Below are positions 34,679-43,872 of a DNA stretch of 64,000 nt, one piece after another. The DNA lies in contig JAJVHY010000015.1 of assembly GCA_022072455.1 (NCBI GenBank), forward strand, positions 1 through 64,000, given 5' to 3'. Source of the stretch: Verrucomicrobiia bacterium (GTDB lineage: Bacteria; Verrucomicrobiota; Verrucomicrobiia; Palsa-1439). The notes beneath the pieces were generated by a model. The model saw only the letters and a list, made by a program, of their open reading frames with translations, had not been told where the DNA came from and ran no database searches. Position 1 is the first letter of the stretch; every line of letters begins with the position of its first letter. A program made the translations under genes and the position numbers.

Positions 34679-35677
34679 ATGAATCAGACGCAACTAGGCA
34701 AAACAGGATTATCCGTCAGCCGGCTTGGTTTTGGCGGATTGTTTGTCGCATCGTTCGCCACCCAATTCGCTGACGCCCAACGCGCCGTTGCGTGTGCGGT
34801 CGAACTGGGCATCAACTATTTCGACACCGCACCCGGCTACGGCAACAGTGAAGAAGTCCTCGGTCAAGCGCTGCGCGGGATGCCACACCCGGTCATCCTT
34901 TCCACCAAACTTGGCGGCCGGCCTCAGCCCTTTAACCCCCAAAACAAAGCCGGCCTCCGTGCCAGCGTCGAGGAAAGCCTCCGCCTGCTCGGTCGTGAAC
35001 ACATTGATCTCCTGATGATCCATGAACCCGACCGCCCCGGCCAGTACGCGTGGTGGACTGACATGGTCAACGTCACCGGCCCCGTCTTGGAGTTGCTCGA
35101 CGAATTGAAAGCCGAGGGTAAGATTCGCTTTACCGGCTTGGGCGGGACGACCACCACCGAAATGGCGCACCTCTGCCGCAGCGGCAAGTTCGACGTTGTT
35201 TTGACCGCGTTCAACTTCAGCCTCCTCTACCGGGAAGCCGCGCTGGAAGTCTTCCCGGCGGCGCGGGCGGCAGGCATGGGCGTCATCGTCGGCTCGCCCC
35301 TCCAACAAGGCGCACTCGCCCGCCGGTATGATCAAGAACTCGATTCCCCGGCTGCCTTCTGGATTTCGCAAGCGCGCCGGGAACAGTTCAAGGCGCTCTA
35401 CCGGTTGAGCGACGAGTGCGGGCTGTCGTTGCCAGAACTGGGAATTCGGTTTGTGCTGAGTCATCCCGCCGTGGATTGCGTATTGATGGGCGCGCGGTCG
35501 GTCGCCGAGGTCAAACAGAATGTCGCCGCCACCGAGCGCGGGCCGTTGCCGGCGGATCTGTTGCGGCGGTTGGATGAAATTGCGGCGCGCGTGCCGTACC
35601 GGCCATTTGGCGAACCGTTCGGCCTCGGTTGGCATCTCGGTAATCCCGCCGGTTACAAAGGCCAAGGAGCCGGATGA
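34679..35677 (+). CDS. Aldo/keto reductase (sugar dehydrogenase-like)
   Basis: 332 residues, TIM-barrel AKR. The catalytic tetrad is visible: Asp and Tyr in INYFDTAPGYGNSEEVLG, Lys in ILSTKLGG and His in LLMIHEPD. The NADP-side segment MGARSVAEVKQNV is near the end. The group resembles L-galactose/L-fucose dehydrogenase-type AKRs, which oxidise free sugars to lactones; this is an inference. It is the first gene of the carbohydrate operon and overlaps the MDR gene by ATGA. Confidence 0.87.
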   Translation: MNQTQLGKTGLSVSRLGFGGLFVASFATQFADAQRAVACAVELGINYFDTAPGYGNSEEVLGQALRGMPHPVILSTKLGGRPQPFNPQNKAGLRASVEESLRLLGREHIDLLMIHEPDRPGQYAWWTDMVNVTGPVLELLDELKAEGKIRFTGLGGTTTTEMAHLCRSGKFDVVLTAFNFSLLYREAALEVFPAARAAGMGVIVGSPLQQGALARRYDQELDSPAAFWISQARREQFKALYRLSDECGLSLPELGIRFVLSHPAVDCVLMGARSVAEVKQNVAATERGPLPADLLRRLDEIAARVPYRPFGEPFGLGWHLGNPAGYKGQGAG

Positions 35678-36672
35678 AAGCGGCCATCGTTGAAAATGCC
35701 GGGGCGGTGGTGGTGCGTGAGTTGCCGGCCCCGGTGCCGGGCGAGTACGAGGCGCAATGCCAGATGCTCTTCGGCACCATCTGCGCCGGCACGGACAATC
35801 ATTTGGCGTTGGGACATCCACCGTTCTGCTACTGGATCAAGCCGCCGTTCATCCTTGGCCATGAAAGTGTGGGGCGCGTGGTCACCGTCGGCGCGAAAGT
35901 CCGGCATCTCCGGGTGGGCGATGTGATTACGCGGGTCGGCTGTCCGCCGGTCGGTGGCGTGAATTGTGGGTGGGGCGGCTTTGCGGAAACCGGTATCGCC
36001 ACCGATTGGCGTGCCCTGCAGGAAGACGGACTGACCGGCTGGGAAGACAAGACCGTCCAGCAGATCTTGCCGGCCGACATCGAGCCGGCAATCGGGACAT
36101 TGTTCATCACCTGGCGCGAGACCTTGAGTTATGTCCGGCGCATGGGGGTGCGGACTGGGGCGGCGGTATTGATCCTTGGTTCGGGTGGCAATGGCCTGGC
36201 GTTTGCCGCGCATGCGCGGAATCTTGGCGCGACGCGGATTGCAGTGGTCGGTTCTGGAGCGCGCGCGGCGGCCGCCACGCTGGCCGGGGCGACGGAGACG
36301 CACGATTACCGCCGGGACGATGCTTGGGCCGGGCTGGCAAACGGGTTTGATTACGTGATTGATTCGGTCGGCAAGGCGCGCAACGTCCAATGCGGACAGC
36401 AATGTCTGAAGGCTGGTGGCACCCTCGGCATCTATGGCTTGGATGAAGCCGGCCAACTTACCTTGGCCCCCGGCAAAACGTTCACCTTTTACAACAGCGG
36501 CTATGACGAAGCCGAAGCGCACGATGCCGTGCTCAGCTATTACCGGCAAGGCAAACTCAACCCCGCCATCTGGCTCGACCGCCGGCAAGTCTTCGCGCTG
36601 GCTGACATCAATGCCGCGTTGAACGCCGTTCGCACCCGTACTTTGATCAAACCATTGGTGCGATTAAACTGA
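35674..36672 (+). CDS. Zinc-type medium-chain (MDR) dehydrogenase
   Basis: 332 residues. The GroES-like half has the zinc-site motifs CAGTDNHLALG and ILGHESVGRVVTVG. The Rossmann half has VLILGSGGNGLAFAAHARNLGATRIAVVG. The usual four-cysteine structural zinc lobe is not evident. It probably oxidises a hydroxyl of a sugar or polyol with NAD(P). It is coupled to the upstream AKR, suggesting consecutive oxidations. Confidence 0.86.
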   Translation: MKAAIVENAGAVVVRELPAPVPGEYEAQCQMLFGTICAGTDNHLALGHPPFCYWIKPPFILGHESVGRVVTVGAKVRHLRVGDVITRVGCPPVGGVNCGWGGFAETGIATDWRALQEDGLTGWEDKTVQQILPADIEPAIGTLFITWRETLSYVRRMGVRTGAAVLILGSGGNGLAFAAHARNLGATRIAVVGSGARAAAATLAGATETHDYRRDDAWAGLANGFDYVIDSVGKARNVQCGQQCLKAGGTLGIYGLDEAGQLTLAPGKTFTFYNSGYDEAEAHDAVLSYYRQGKLNPAIWLDRRQVFALADINAALNAVRTRTLIKPLVRLN

Positions 36673-36733
36673 GATCCTTGCTTCGTTTTCCCAGCACCTC
36701 CATAGCGAATTTTGGCAGAGCACGAGCACGACT

Positions 36734-38095
36734 ATGACGACCACAATGTTGTTCTTCGACGACGAATCGTTGACCTGCCGCGACAATGTCCAGCGCAAAC
36801 TTGGCCGGGCGCGTCGACTCGAACCATCGGTTTATCACGACCCGCGCGGGAATTGCACGTGGGGTTACCCGGCTGTGTTCCGCGATCCGACCACGGGCGA
36901 GTGGTTGCTCCTCTACGGCGTCAACTTCAACCCGCAATGGGATGCCGGGGGCGGTTCAGTTGCGCTCGCGACCAGTCGCGACGGCCTCCAATGGCAGCCG
37001 GCCGGCGTGGGGCCGGTTTGCCCGGCGACCGGCGGGCTGTTTGCCTCGGCTTTTGAGGCCAACCCGGCCGTGCCAGGACTCGAGCGGTTCAACCTGCTGT
37101 ACCACGCACATCCGGGCGGCCAACTGTGGACTTCGTCCGATGGCCAGCAATGGCGCTTGGTTGAAGGCGCGGCGTGGCAAGAACCGAATCCCGACCCGCC
37201 CACGTTCGTCCACTGGAATCCGCGCCGGCAACGATACGTGCTGAGCACCCGACCGGATTACTGCGACCGGCGGATTGCGTTGTTCGAGACGACGGATTTT
37301 CGGAGTTACACCCCGCTCGAACTCGCTTTGCACACCGACTCGCTCGACCGGTCGCTGACGCAGATTTACGGGATGCCGATTTTCTTCTACGACGGCTGGT
37401 TCATCGGATTGCCGTGGATGTTTGACATTTCCGCGACAGAAACCGGCAGCTTGCCGCACAAGTATCGCGGCGGAAAACAAACCGCGCAGGTCGCCTACAG
37501 CCTCAACGGCTGGCATTGGCAACGCAGCCTGCGCGAACCGTTATTTCCCAACGGCGAACCGGGTGAGCCTGACGGCGGGTGTCTTCAACCGTCGAGCATG
37601 ATTCGCCTCGGCGACGGGACGTTACGGTTTTACGCCAGCACCAGCCGGCATGAACACAGCCATTGTCCACCCGACGACGGTTACATCGTCAGCTACGAAC
37701 TGCGCCGGGACGGCTTCGTCTATTTGGAGAGCGACGGTGGCACCGGCATCGTCGGCACGCGTCCGTTGTTTTGGCTCGGTGGCGAAGTCGAGTTGAACAT
37801 CCAAGCGCCCGCCGGCTGGGTGCGCGTGCAGGTCACCGACCCGCGCGGGCAGCCGTTGCCGGGTTACACTTTTTCCGACAGCGAGGTCCTCCATGCCGAC
37901 CGGCCCGCGTGGACGCCGACGTGGAAAGACGGCAAGACACTCGCCGCGCTCGCCGACAAAATGATTCGGATCGAGATCCAACTGGAGAACGCCCGACTCT
38001 ACGCCTTGCGCGGCGATTATGTGGAATGCCGCCTCAGCGACCTGATACGACTCGAAAAGTCCGGCATCCGCCCCACGCGCGAGCCAAGAAAATGA
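36734..38095 (+). CDS. Five-blade propeller glycosidase-like protein (GH32/GH43/GH68-like)
   Basis: 453 residues, no signal peptide. The N-terminal part (about 1-330) has propeller motifs such as GYPAVFRDPTTGEWLLLYG, VALATSRDGLQWQPAG and STRPDYCDRRIALFETTDFRSY, as in GH32/GH43/GH68 fructosidases or arabinanases and related phosphorylases. A C-terminal beta-sandwich (about 335-440) has GEVELNIQAPAGWVRVQVTDPRGQPLPGY. The catalytic acids cannot be assigned with certainty. It lies 61 nt after the MDR gene and overlaps the GH39 gene by ATGA. Confidence 0.72.
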   Translation: MTTTMLFFDDESLTCRDNVQRKLGRARRLEPSVYHDPRGNCTWGYPAVFRDPTTGEWLLLYGVNFNPQWDAGGGSVALATSRDGLQWQPAGVGPVCPATGGLFASAFEANPAVPGLERFNLLYHAHPGGQLWTSSDGQQWRLVEGAAWQEPNPDPPTFVHWNPRRQRYVLSTRPDYCDRRIALFETTDFRSYTPLELALHTDSLDRSLTQIYGMPIFFYDGWFIGLPWMFDISATETGSLPHKYRGGKQTAQVAYSLNGWHWQRSLREPLFPNGEPGEPDGGCLQPSSMIRLGDGTLRFYASTSRHEHSHCPPDDGYIVSYELRRDGFVYLESDGGTGIVGTRPLFWLGGEVELNIQAPAGWVRVQVTDPRGQPLPGYTFSDSEVLHADRPAWTPTWKDGKTLAALADKMIRIEIQLENARLYALRGDYVECRLSDLIRLEKSGIRPTREPRK

Positions 38096-39597
38096 ATAAT
38101 CAACTTATGAACATCTCCGCTACTGCATCCAGTACTCCCCTCATTCACCACTGGAGCCGGTGCGTCGGTGCAGGCCGGGCGCGCGAGGGGCTCGACGCGC
38201 TCTGGCAACAACAACTCACCGCCGCCGCGCGTGAGTGCGGGTTTCAATATCTCCGCTGTCATGGGTTGTTCCACGACGACATGTTCGTCTATCGCGAGCG
38301 CAACGGTCAGCCGGTTTACAACTGGCAGTACGTGGATGCATTCCTCGACGCGCTCCTCGAACGCGGGGTGCGCCCGTTCGTTGAACTCAGCTTCTGCCCG
38401 CGCGATCTAGCCGCCGATCCGACGAAGGCGATTTTCTGGTGGCGCGGCATCACCTCGCCGCCGAAAGATTTCGCCCGCTGGGGTGAACTCGTGGCCGCTT
38501 TCGCGCGCCATTGCATCCGCCGGTACGGCGCGGCCGAAGTCCGGCAGTGGTATTTTGAGGTGTGGAACGAGCCAAACCTCGTCGGCGGTTTCTGGCACGG
38601 CACGCGGGATCAGTATCTGGAGCTCTACCGGGTCAGCGCGCAGGCTTTGAAAGCCGTGGACCGGCAGTTGCGTGTCGGCGGCCCGTCGAGCAGCGGTTTG
38701 GTGCAGGACGACGACAAGAATTTCATCAGCCACTGGACGAAAGAATATCTCGCGCTGGACGCGCCGATGGATTTCGTCGCGGCGCATTCCTACCCGTGCT
38801 ACAGCCAGTTGGTCGGCTTCGGCAAATTCTCTCCGGCCAAAAGCGCGTTCGAGACCACGCGCACCGACCTCGAACACATCCGCGGTCTGATGCGCGCTGC
38901 CGGCAAGTCCGACCTCGAACTGCACATCACCGAGTGGAACATGAGCGTCAACCCGCGCGACTTGCTCCACGATTACCTACCGGCGGCGGCGTTCATCCTC
39001 AAAGCCAATCTCGATGTGCCCGGCCTCTGCGATTCGTTGTCGTGGTGGACGTTCACCGATATCTTCGAGGAAGGTGGTGCCGGCGACACGGTGTTTCACG
39101 GCGGGTTCGGGCTGATTCATTATCAAGGCATCGTCAAACCGGCGTATCACGCGTACCGGTTTCTCCACCGGCTCGGCGATGAACTGCTCACGAAAACCGA
39201 GAGCGGGGCAGTGACCCGTCATTCCGCCACCGGCAAGCTCGCGGCGGTCATGTTCCACTATCCCGAAGTCGAAAACATTCTGCCGTATTGCCACACCCAC
39301 GCCGAAGCCGATGCCGTGCTGCGACGCGGTCAGCCGGTGACACACGAACTGACGATAACCGGCCTGCTGCCACACGCGGAGTTTGTCGTCGAGATTCTCG
39401 ACCGGCAACACGGCTGGGCGCTACCGGCTTGGCAGGCGCAGGGTTCACCCGAACCGCCGACGCGCGAGCAGACCGACGCGCTCCGGCAACACGCCCGTGC
39501 GACCTTGCGGGAAACCGTCCGCGCCGACGCCGCCGGCACGCTTGCTTACCGGCGCGTGTTACAGCCGTGGGATTGCGTGTTGGTGGAGCAAGCATGA
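38092..39597 (+). CDS. GH39-like glycoside hydrolase
   Basis: 501 residues from ATG 38092 (ATGA overlap). A clan-A (beta/alpha)8 barrel with FQYLRCHGLFHDD at the start, acid/base E160 in WYFEVWNEPNLVGGFW and nucleophile E281 in LHITEWNMS. These are the positions and contexts of GH39 beta-xylosidases and alpha-L-iduronidases. A beta-sandwich tail follows (about 390-501). No signal peptide is seen, so the substrate is probably a cytoplasmic oligosaccharide. The exact sugar is unknown. Confidence 0.9.
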   Translation: MNNQLMNISATASSTPLIHHWSRCVGAGRAREGLDALWQQQLTAAARECGFQYLRCHGLFHDDMFVYRERNGQPVYNWQYVDAFLDALLERGVRPFVELSFCPRDLAADPTKAIFWWRGITSPPKDFARWGELVAAFARHCIRRYGAAEVRQWYFEVWNEPNLVGGFWHGTRDQYLELYRVSAQALKAVDRQLRVGGPSSSGLVQDDDKNFISHWTKEYLALDAPMDFVAAHSYPCYSQLVGFGKFSPAKSAFETTRTDLEHIRGLMRAAGKSDLELHITEWNMSVNPRDLLHDYLPAAAFILKANLDVPGLCDSLSWWTFTDIFEEGGAGDTVFHGGFGLIHYQGIVKPAYHAYRFLHRLGDELLTKTESGAVTRHSATGKLAAVMFHYPEVENILPYCHTHAEADAVLRRGQPVTHELTITGLLPHAEFVVEILDRQHGWALPAWQAQGSPEPPTREQTDALRQHARATLRETVRADAAGTLAYRRVLQPWDCVLVEQA

Positions 39598-40886
39598 GCA
39601 ATCGCCATGCGCTCACGCCCCGGCCGCCACTCGGCTGGAACAGCTACGATTGTCTCGGCTGTGTTGCCAATGAACGCCGGTTGCTGGAAAATTTGCGGGT
39701 CTTTGTCGAACGGTTGCAACCGCACGGGTACGAGTATTTCGTGCTCGATGGCGGCTGGTACCGGCAGCACGAGTTGGGCGACCGCGAGTTCCCGGTACCG
39801 GGCGAACCTTGCACGGTCGGCGTGGATGAATTTGGCCGGCCGCAGCCGGCGCCGGTCTGGTTTCCCAATGGCGTCGCCGCCATCGCCGCGGCGTGCCATG
39901 CGCACGGAGTGAGATTTGGGATTCACATGATGCGCGGCATCCCGCGCGTCGCGGTCGAACGCAACCTGCCCATTGCCGGCACGGCTTGGCGGGCGCGCGA
40001 CGTGGCCAACCCGGCCGATGGTTGCAGTTGGTGTCCCGACAACTGCGGCGTCAACGTCGCCCATCCCGGCGGGCGCGCGTATTACGCCAGCGTGATCGTG
40101 CAACTCGCGGACTGGGGCGTGGATTTCATCAAGTACGATGACATGATCCCTGCGCCTGATGAAGTGGATGCGGTGGCAGACGCGCTGGCGGCGTGTCCGC
40201 GCCCGATGGTGTTGAGCTTGTCGCCCGGTGACGGTCATCATTCCGACCGGTGGGCGACCTATCAACGCGCCAATCTGATTCGGCTTACCGGCGACATCTG
40301 GGATGATCGTGATGGGTTCGCGCAGGTGTTCGAGCGGTGGCAGAAGCTTCAGGACCGGCTGGCGACGTGGCCGGCGGGGTGTTGGGTGGATCAGGACATG
40401 ATTCCGTTCGGCGAGCTGTGTCTCTGGAATCCGGACCGCGGCGTGCCGGTGGGCCATGTGGCGTTTGCCGGCAAAGGCGTTCACCGGCGCTGCCAGTTCA
40501 CGCCGGCGCAGCAGCGAACATTTCTCACGATGCGCGCGCTCGGCGCGTCGCCGCTGTTCATGGGCGGTCATCTGCCGGGCACGGACGACGCGACGTTTGC
40601 CTTGTTGACCGATCCCGACCTGCTCGCCTGCAATCAAAACGCCACGCCGGGCCATGTGACGATGTTGTCGGACACGCTGGCGTTGTGGCAATCGCCCGAA
40701 CGCGACGCGCCCCAGCGCGGCTGGCTCGGGTTGTTCAATCGCGATCCGCAGAACGTGCAAACTGTTTCACTCGACCCCGTCCGGCTGGATTTGCCGCGGA
40801 AAACCGAGTTTCACGTGATCTGGGGAGAAACCCAACTACTGCCGGATGACGTGCTGTTCGTCCGCTACGAATCGGCTTCCCGATGA
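39594..40886 (+). CDS. Alpha-galactosidase-like glycoside hydrolase (GH27/GH36 clan)
   Basis: 430 residues from ATG 39594 (ATGA overlap). The GH27-type barrel start PPLGWNSYDCLG, the VLDGGWY strand (canonical DDGW), the nucleophile D182 in FIKYDDM and the acid/base D234 in RLTGDIWDD are all visible. The long insertion with CSWCPDNCG is unusual. A short C-terminal beta domain is present. No signal peptide. Likely removes alpha-linked galactose-type sugars, but related alpha-sugars are possible. Confidence 0.85.
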   Translation: MSNRHALTPRPPLGWNSYDCLGCVANERRLLENLRVFVERLQPHGYEYFVLDGGWYRQHELGDREFPVPGEPCTVGVDEFGRPQPAPVWFPNGVAAIAAACHAHGVRFGIHMMRGIPRVAVERNLPIAGTAWRARDVANPADGCSWCPDNCGVNVAHPGGRAYYASVIVQLADWGVDFIKYDDMIPAPDEVDAVADALAACPRPMVLSLSPGDGHHSDRWATYQRANLIRLTGDIWDDRDGFAQVFERWQKLQDRLATWPAGCWVDQDMIPFGELCLWNPDRGVPVGHVAFAGKGVHRRCQFTPAQQRTFLTMRALGASPLFMGGHLPGTDDATFALLTDPDLLACNQNATPGHVTMLSDTLALWQSPERDAPQRGWLGLFNRDPQNVQTVSLDPVRLDLPRKTEFHVIWGETQLLPDDVLFVRYESASR

Positions 40887-42019
40887 ATCCATCACCCATC
40901 ACCAACTGCTGGGGCCGGGTCACACCGGTCAGCCTGAACGTCAAACACTTCACCATTTACCGGAGCGTGCCGGGCGCGGCGTATTCACACCAAGCCCAAC
41001 TGACCTCGCTCGACGGCCGGTTGTACGCGACGTGGTCGCTTGGCATCCGCGACGAGGAAGACCCGGGCGAACGAATGGTGTGCGCCACCTCCGACGATGC
41101 CGGGGAAACATGGAGCGAACCGCGCACCATCGCCGCGCCGTACCGGGGCGAGGCGGCCATGTCCGTGGTCGTGTCGTCCGGCATTGTCGTTCATGAAGGC
41201 AAGCTGATTGCGTTCAATGGTGAATGGGAACGCACCGCCGCCGGCTGCACAGCGGATGGCCGGCGCAATGAAGTGAATGATATTTCCGCCAAGTCTCATT
41301 GCCACACCTGCGCGCGCGTGTCCGCCGATCGCGGTGCAACGTGGTCGGCGCCGGTCGAGGTGTCGCCGCGACTGGCCGGCTACATGACGCCCGGGCGCAC
41401 GGCGACCGGGCGGCTCATATTGCCGGGGCATCTGACCTTTCCGTACACGGACGACTTGACCAATTGGCAATGGGCGGGCTTGCCGGGCCTCGATGCCGAG
41501 TTTGTGGACATCTACGACAACATGCACGCCGGCAACAAACGCGCCGGCACCGGCCAGCTTTACAACGAAGCGAGTTTCTTCCAGACCGACGACGGTGTGC
41601 TGCACATGATGTTACGGAATGAAACCGAAGCCTACCGGCTCGGTGTGACCGAGAGTCGCGACAACGGCGTGACGTGGTCGCCGCCGATGTTGACCGATTA
41701 CACCGACAACGTCTGTCGGGCGCATTTTGGCCGGTTGCCCGATGGCCGGTATTTCGGGATGAGTTGTCCGCACCCCGCCGAGCGGCATCAACGCCGCACG
41801 CCGGCGATCCTCGCGTTGAGCAAGGACGGTGTGACGTTTGACCGCCATTACATCATCGGCGACGAACCGGAACCGTCGCCGCGCATCCCCGGTCTCTACA
41901 AACACGGCCGGTACGGCTACCCGTACTTGCACGTCATGGGTGAGCACGGTTTTGTAATCTACTCGGTCGTGAAAGAAGACATCGCTGTCGGCCGGTTCGC
42001 ATTGGGGGATTTGCAGTGA
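40883..42019 (+). CDS. BNR/sialidase-fold protein 1
   Basis: 378 residues, no signal peptide. Three Asp-box motifs (SDDAGETWSEP, SADRGATWSAP, SRDNGVTWSPP) mark a six-blade sialidase-type propeller. It is only distantly similar to the other two BNR proteins of the operon. True sialidase activity is unlikely to be read from this: no FRIP-type arginine motif is evident. Its place among glycosidases suggests a hydrolase or lyase for a charged or deoxy sugar. ATGA overlap with the preceding gene. Confidence 0.8.
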   Translation: MNPSPITNCWGRVTPVSLNVKHFTIYRSVPGAAYSHQAQLTSLDGRLYATWSLGIRDEEDPGERMVCATSDDAGETWSEPRTIAAPYRGEAAMSVVVSSGIVVHEGKLIAFNGEWERTAAGCTADGRRNEVNDISAKSHCHTCARVSADRGATWSAPVEVSPRLAGYMTPGRTATGRLILPGHLTFPYTDDLTNWQWAGLPGLDAEFVDIYDNMHAGNKRAGTGQLYNEASFFQTDDGVLHMMLRNETEAYRLGVTESRDNGVTWSPPMLTDYTDNVCRAHFGRLPDGRYFGMSCPHPAERHQRRTPAILALSKDGVTFDRHYIIGDEPEPSPRIPGLYKHGRYGYPYLHVMGEHGFVIYSVVKEDIAVGRFALGDLQ

Positions 42020-42082
42020 TTCTGCATCACGAATCCACCGCGAGTTTCAACCGTGCGACGCAGCATTGCAGGAGGAGCACTC

Positions 42083-42823
42083 ATGTTTTCATTGGCGAGT
42101 AAGACAGCGTTGGTAACGGGCGCGGGGTCCGGCATCGGGGCCGCGATTGCGGAGACGTTTGCCACGGCGGGCGCGACGGTGTGGGTCACCGATCGCGACG
42201 AGCCGAGCGGGCGCGACGTGGCCGGCAAGATTGGCGGCAGGTTTCTGCAGGTGGACGTGGCGCGGGAAGCCGATTGTGAAGCGGCCGCCCGGCAGGTCGG
42301 TGCGTTGGACGTGCTGGTCAACAATGCCGGGATTGGGCATGTGGGAACGCTATTGCAGACCACCGGCGCGGATCTGGACCGGTTGTACGCGGTCAATGTG
42401 CGCGGCGTGTTCAACATGTGCAAAGTCTTCCTCCCCGGCATGGTCGCCCGCAAAGCGGGTGTCATTGTGAACCTCGCCTCGATCGGGGCCGTGGTCGGGG
42501 TGCGCGACCGGCTGGCGTATTGCACAACGAAATTTGCCGTGGCGGGAATGACGAAGGCCATGGCGCTGGATCATGCGCGGGATGGCGTGCGAGTGAATTG
42601 CATCTGTCCGGGGCGCGTGGCGACGCCGTTTGTGCAGGCCCGGTTGCAGGAATATCCAGACCCGGCAGCGGCGTACCGGGAAATGGCGGCGACGCAAGCC
42701 GTCGGTCGCATGGGTCAACCGGCGGAGATCGCGGCGGCGGCCTTGTATTTGGCCAGCGACGAAGCCGCGTTTGTAACGGGCACGGAATTCATCATTGATG
42801 GAGGCTTCAGCGCAGGAAAATGA
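42083..42823 (+). CDS. Short-chain dehydrogenase/reductase
   Basis: 246 residues from ATG 42083, with GGAGGAG 6 nt upstream, the clearest ribosome binding site in the operon. Classical SDR: cofactor motif TGAGSGIG, NNAG, and the active-site Tyr/Lys in YCTTK. The Asp in VTDRD after the second strand points to NAD. Similar proteins act as fucose or 2-keto-3-deoxyfuconate dehydrogenases, but substrate cannot be read here. It overlaps BNR protein 2 by ATGA. Confidence 0.9.
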   Translation: MFSLASKTALVTGAGSGIGAAIAETFATAGATVWVTDRDEPSGRDVAGKIGGRFLQVDVAREADCEAAARQVGALDVLVNNAGIGHVGTLLQTTGADLDRLYAVNVRGVFNMCKVFLPGMVARKAGVIVNLASIGAVVGVRDRLAYCTTKFAVAGMTKAMALDHARDGVRVNCICPGRVATPFVQARLQEYPDPAAAYREMAATQAVGRMGQPAEIAAAALYLASDEAAFVTGTEFIIDGGFSAGK

Positions 42824-43872
42824 ACAATCTCCCCCGACTCTGGCAGGGCATTCCTGGCATCGAGCGCACGCCGGGTGGCCGTTTGTACATCACGTGGTTC
42901 TCGGGCGGCGAGTGCGAGCCGCAGCCGGCCAACACGATTCTTCTGACCACCAGCGATGACGATGGACGCACGTTCGCTGAGCCGAGCGTCGCGGCGCTTC
43001 CCCGCCCGGACGGTGGCCGGACGTTTGACCCGACCCTCTGGATTGATCCACGCGGCCGGCTTTGGTTGATCTTTAACCGCGCCAACCCGGCAACCGCCGA
43101 GCATGACGTGCATGCGCGGATCTGCGACCAGCCGGACGCGCCCCAGCCAGTTTGGAGCGCGGAGTTTCGCGTCGGGTACGATGCGCCGGTCAGTTTCCGC
43201 ATGAATAAGCCGACGGTGCTCGCGACCGGTGAATGGCTCATGCCGGTCACCCACGCGCAGGTCGTGACCCATGATTGGTTTGCGCACGACTCCCAGTTGC
43301 AGGGAGTGGGCCTCTCGACCGATGAGGGCCGGTCCTGGATGCTGCATGGCGCAGTGGTCGCGCCGCCGAAGGCGCTGGAGAACATGCTGGTGGAGTTGCG
43401 GGATGGCCGGGTGTGGATGTTGACCCGCACGGGGGCCGGCGTGCTGTGGGAGAGTTACTCGACGGATCGCGGCCGGACGTGGTCACCAGGCGCGCCGACC
43501 ACCATCGCCAATCCGGTCGAACCGTGGTCGGGCTCGCGGTTCTTCATCCGCCGGTTGGCTTCGGGAAATCTGTTGCTGATCAACCATTACCGGTTCACCG
43601 GTCGCAGTCACCTGACGGCGCAGCTTTCGACCGATGAGGGGCGGACGTGGAATGACGGGTTGTTGCTCGATGAGCGCGCCAACGTGTCGTATCCCGATGC
43701 GGTGGAGGCGGCCGACGGATTGATCTGGGCGGTGTACGACCGTGATCGGTGTGGCGCAGCGGAGATTCTCTTGGCGACGTTTCGTGAGGCCGATGTGTTG
43801 GCCGGCAAACCGGTGTCAGCGGAGACACGCTTGAAACAAGTGGTCAGCAAACTGAGGGAAACCGCAGCATGA
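42820..43872 (+). CDS. BNR/sialidase-fold protein 2
   Basis: 350 residues, no signal peptide. It begins RLWQGIPGIERTPGGRLY and has Asp boxes TSDDDGRTF, STDEGRSW, STDRGRTWSPG and STDEGRTWN, giving a six-blade propeller. It is a close paralogue of the last gene of the operon (49398-50438); the two align end to end with most residues the same. This type is often annotated exo-alpha-sialidase without biochemical proof. Coupled by ATGA on both sides. Confidence 0.84.
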   Translation: MNNLPRLWQGIPGIERTPGGRLYITWFSGGECEPQPANTILLTTSDDDGRTFAEPSVAALPRPDGGRTFDPTLWIDPRGRLWLIFNRANPATAEHDVHARICDQPDAPQPVWSAEFRVGYDAPVSFRMNKPTVLATGEWLMPVTHAQVVTHDWFAHDSQLQGVGLSTDEGRSWMLHGAVVAPPKALENMLVELRDGRVWMLTRTGAGVLWESYSTDRGRTWSPGAPTTIANPVEPWSGSRFFIRRLASGNLLLINHYRFTGRSHLTAQLSTDEGRTWNDGLLLDERANVSYPDAVEAADGLIWAVYDRDRCGAAEILLATFREADVLAGKPVSAETRLKQVVSKLRETAA

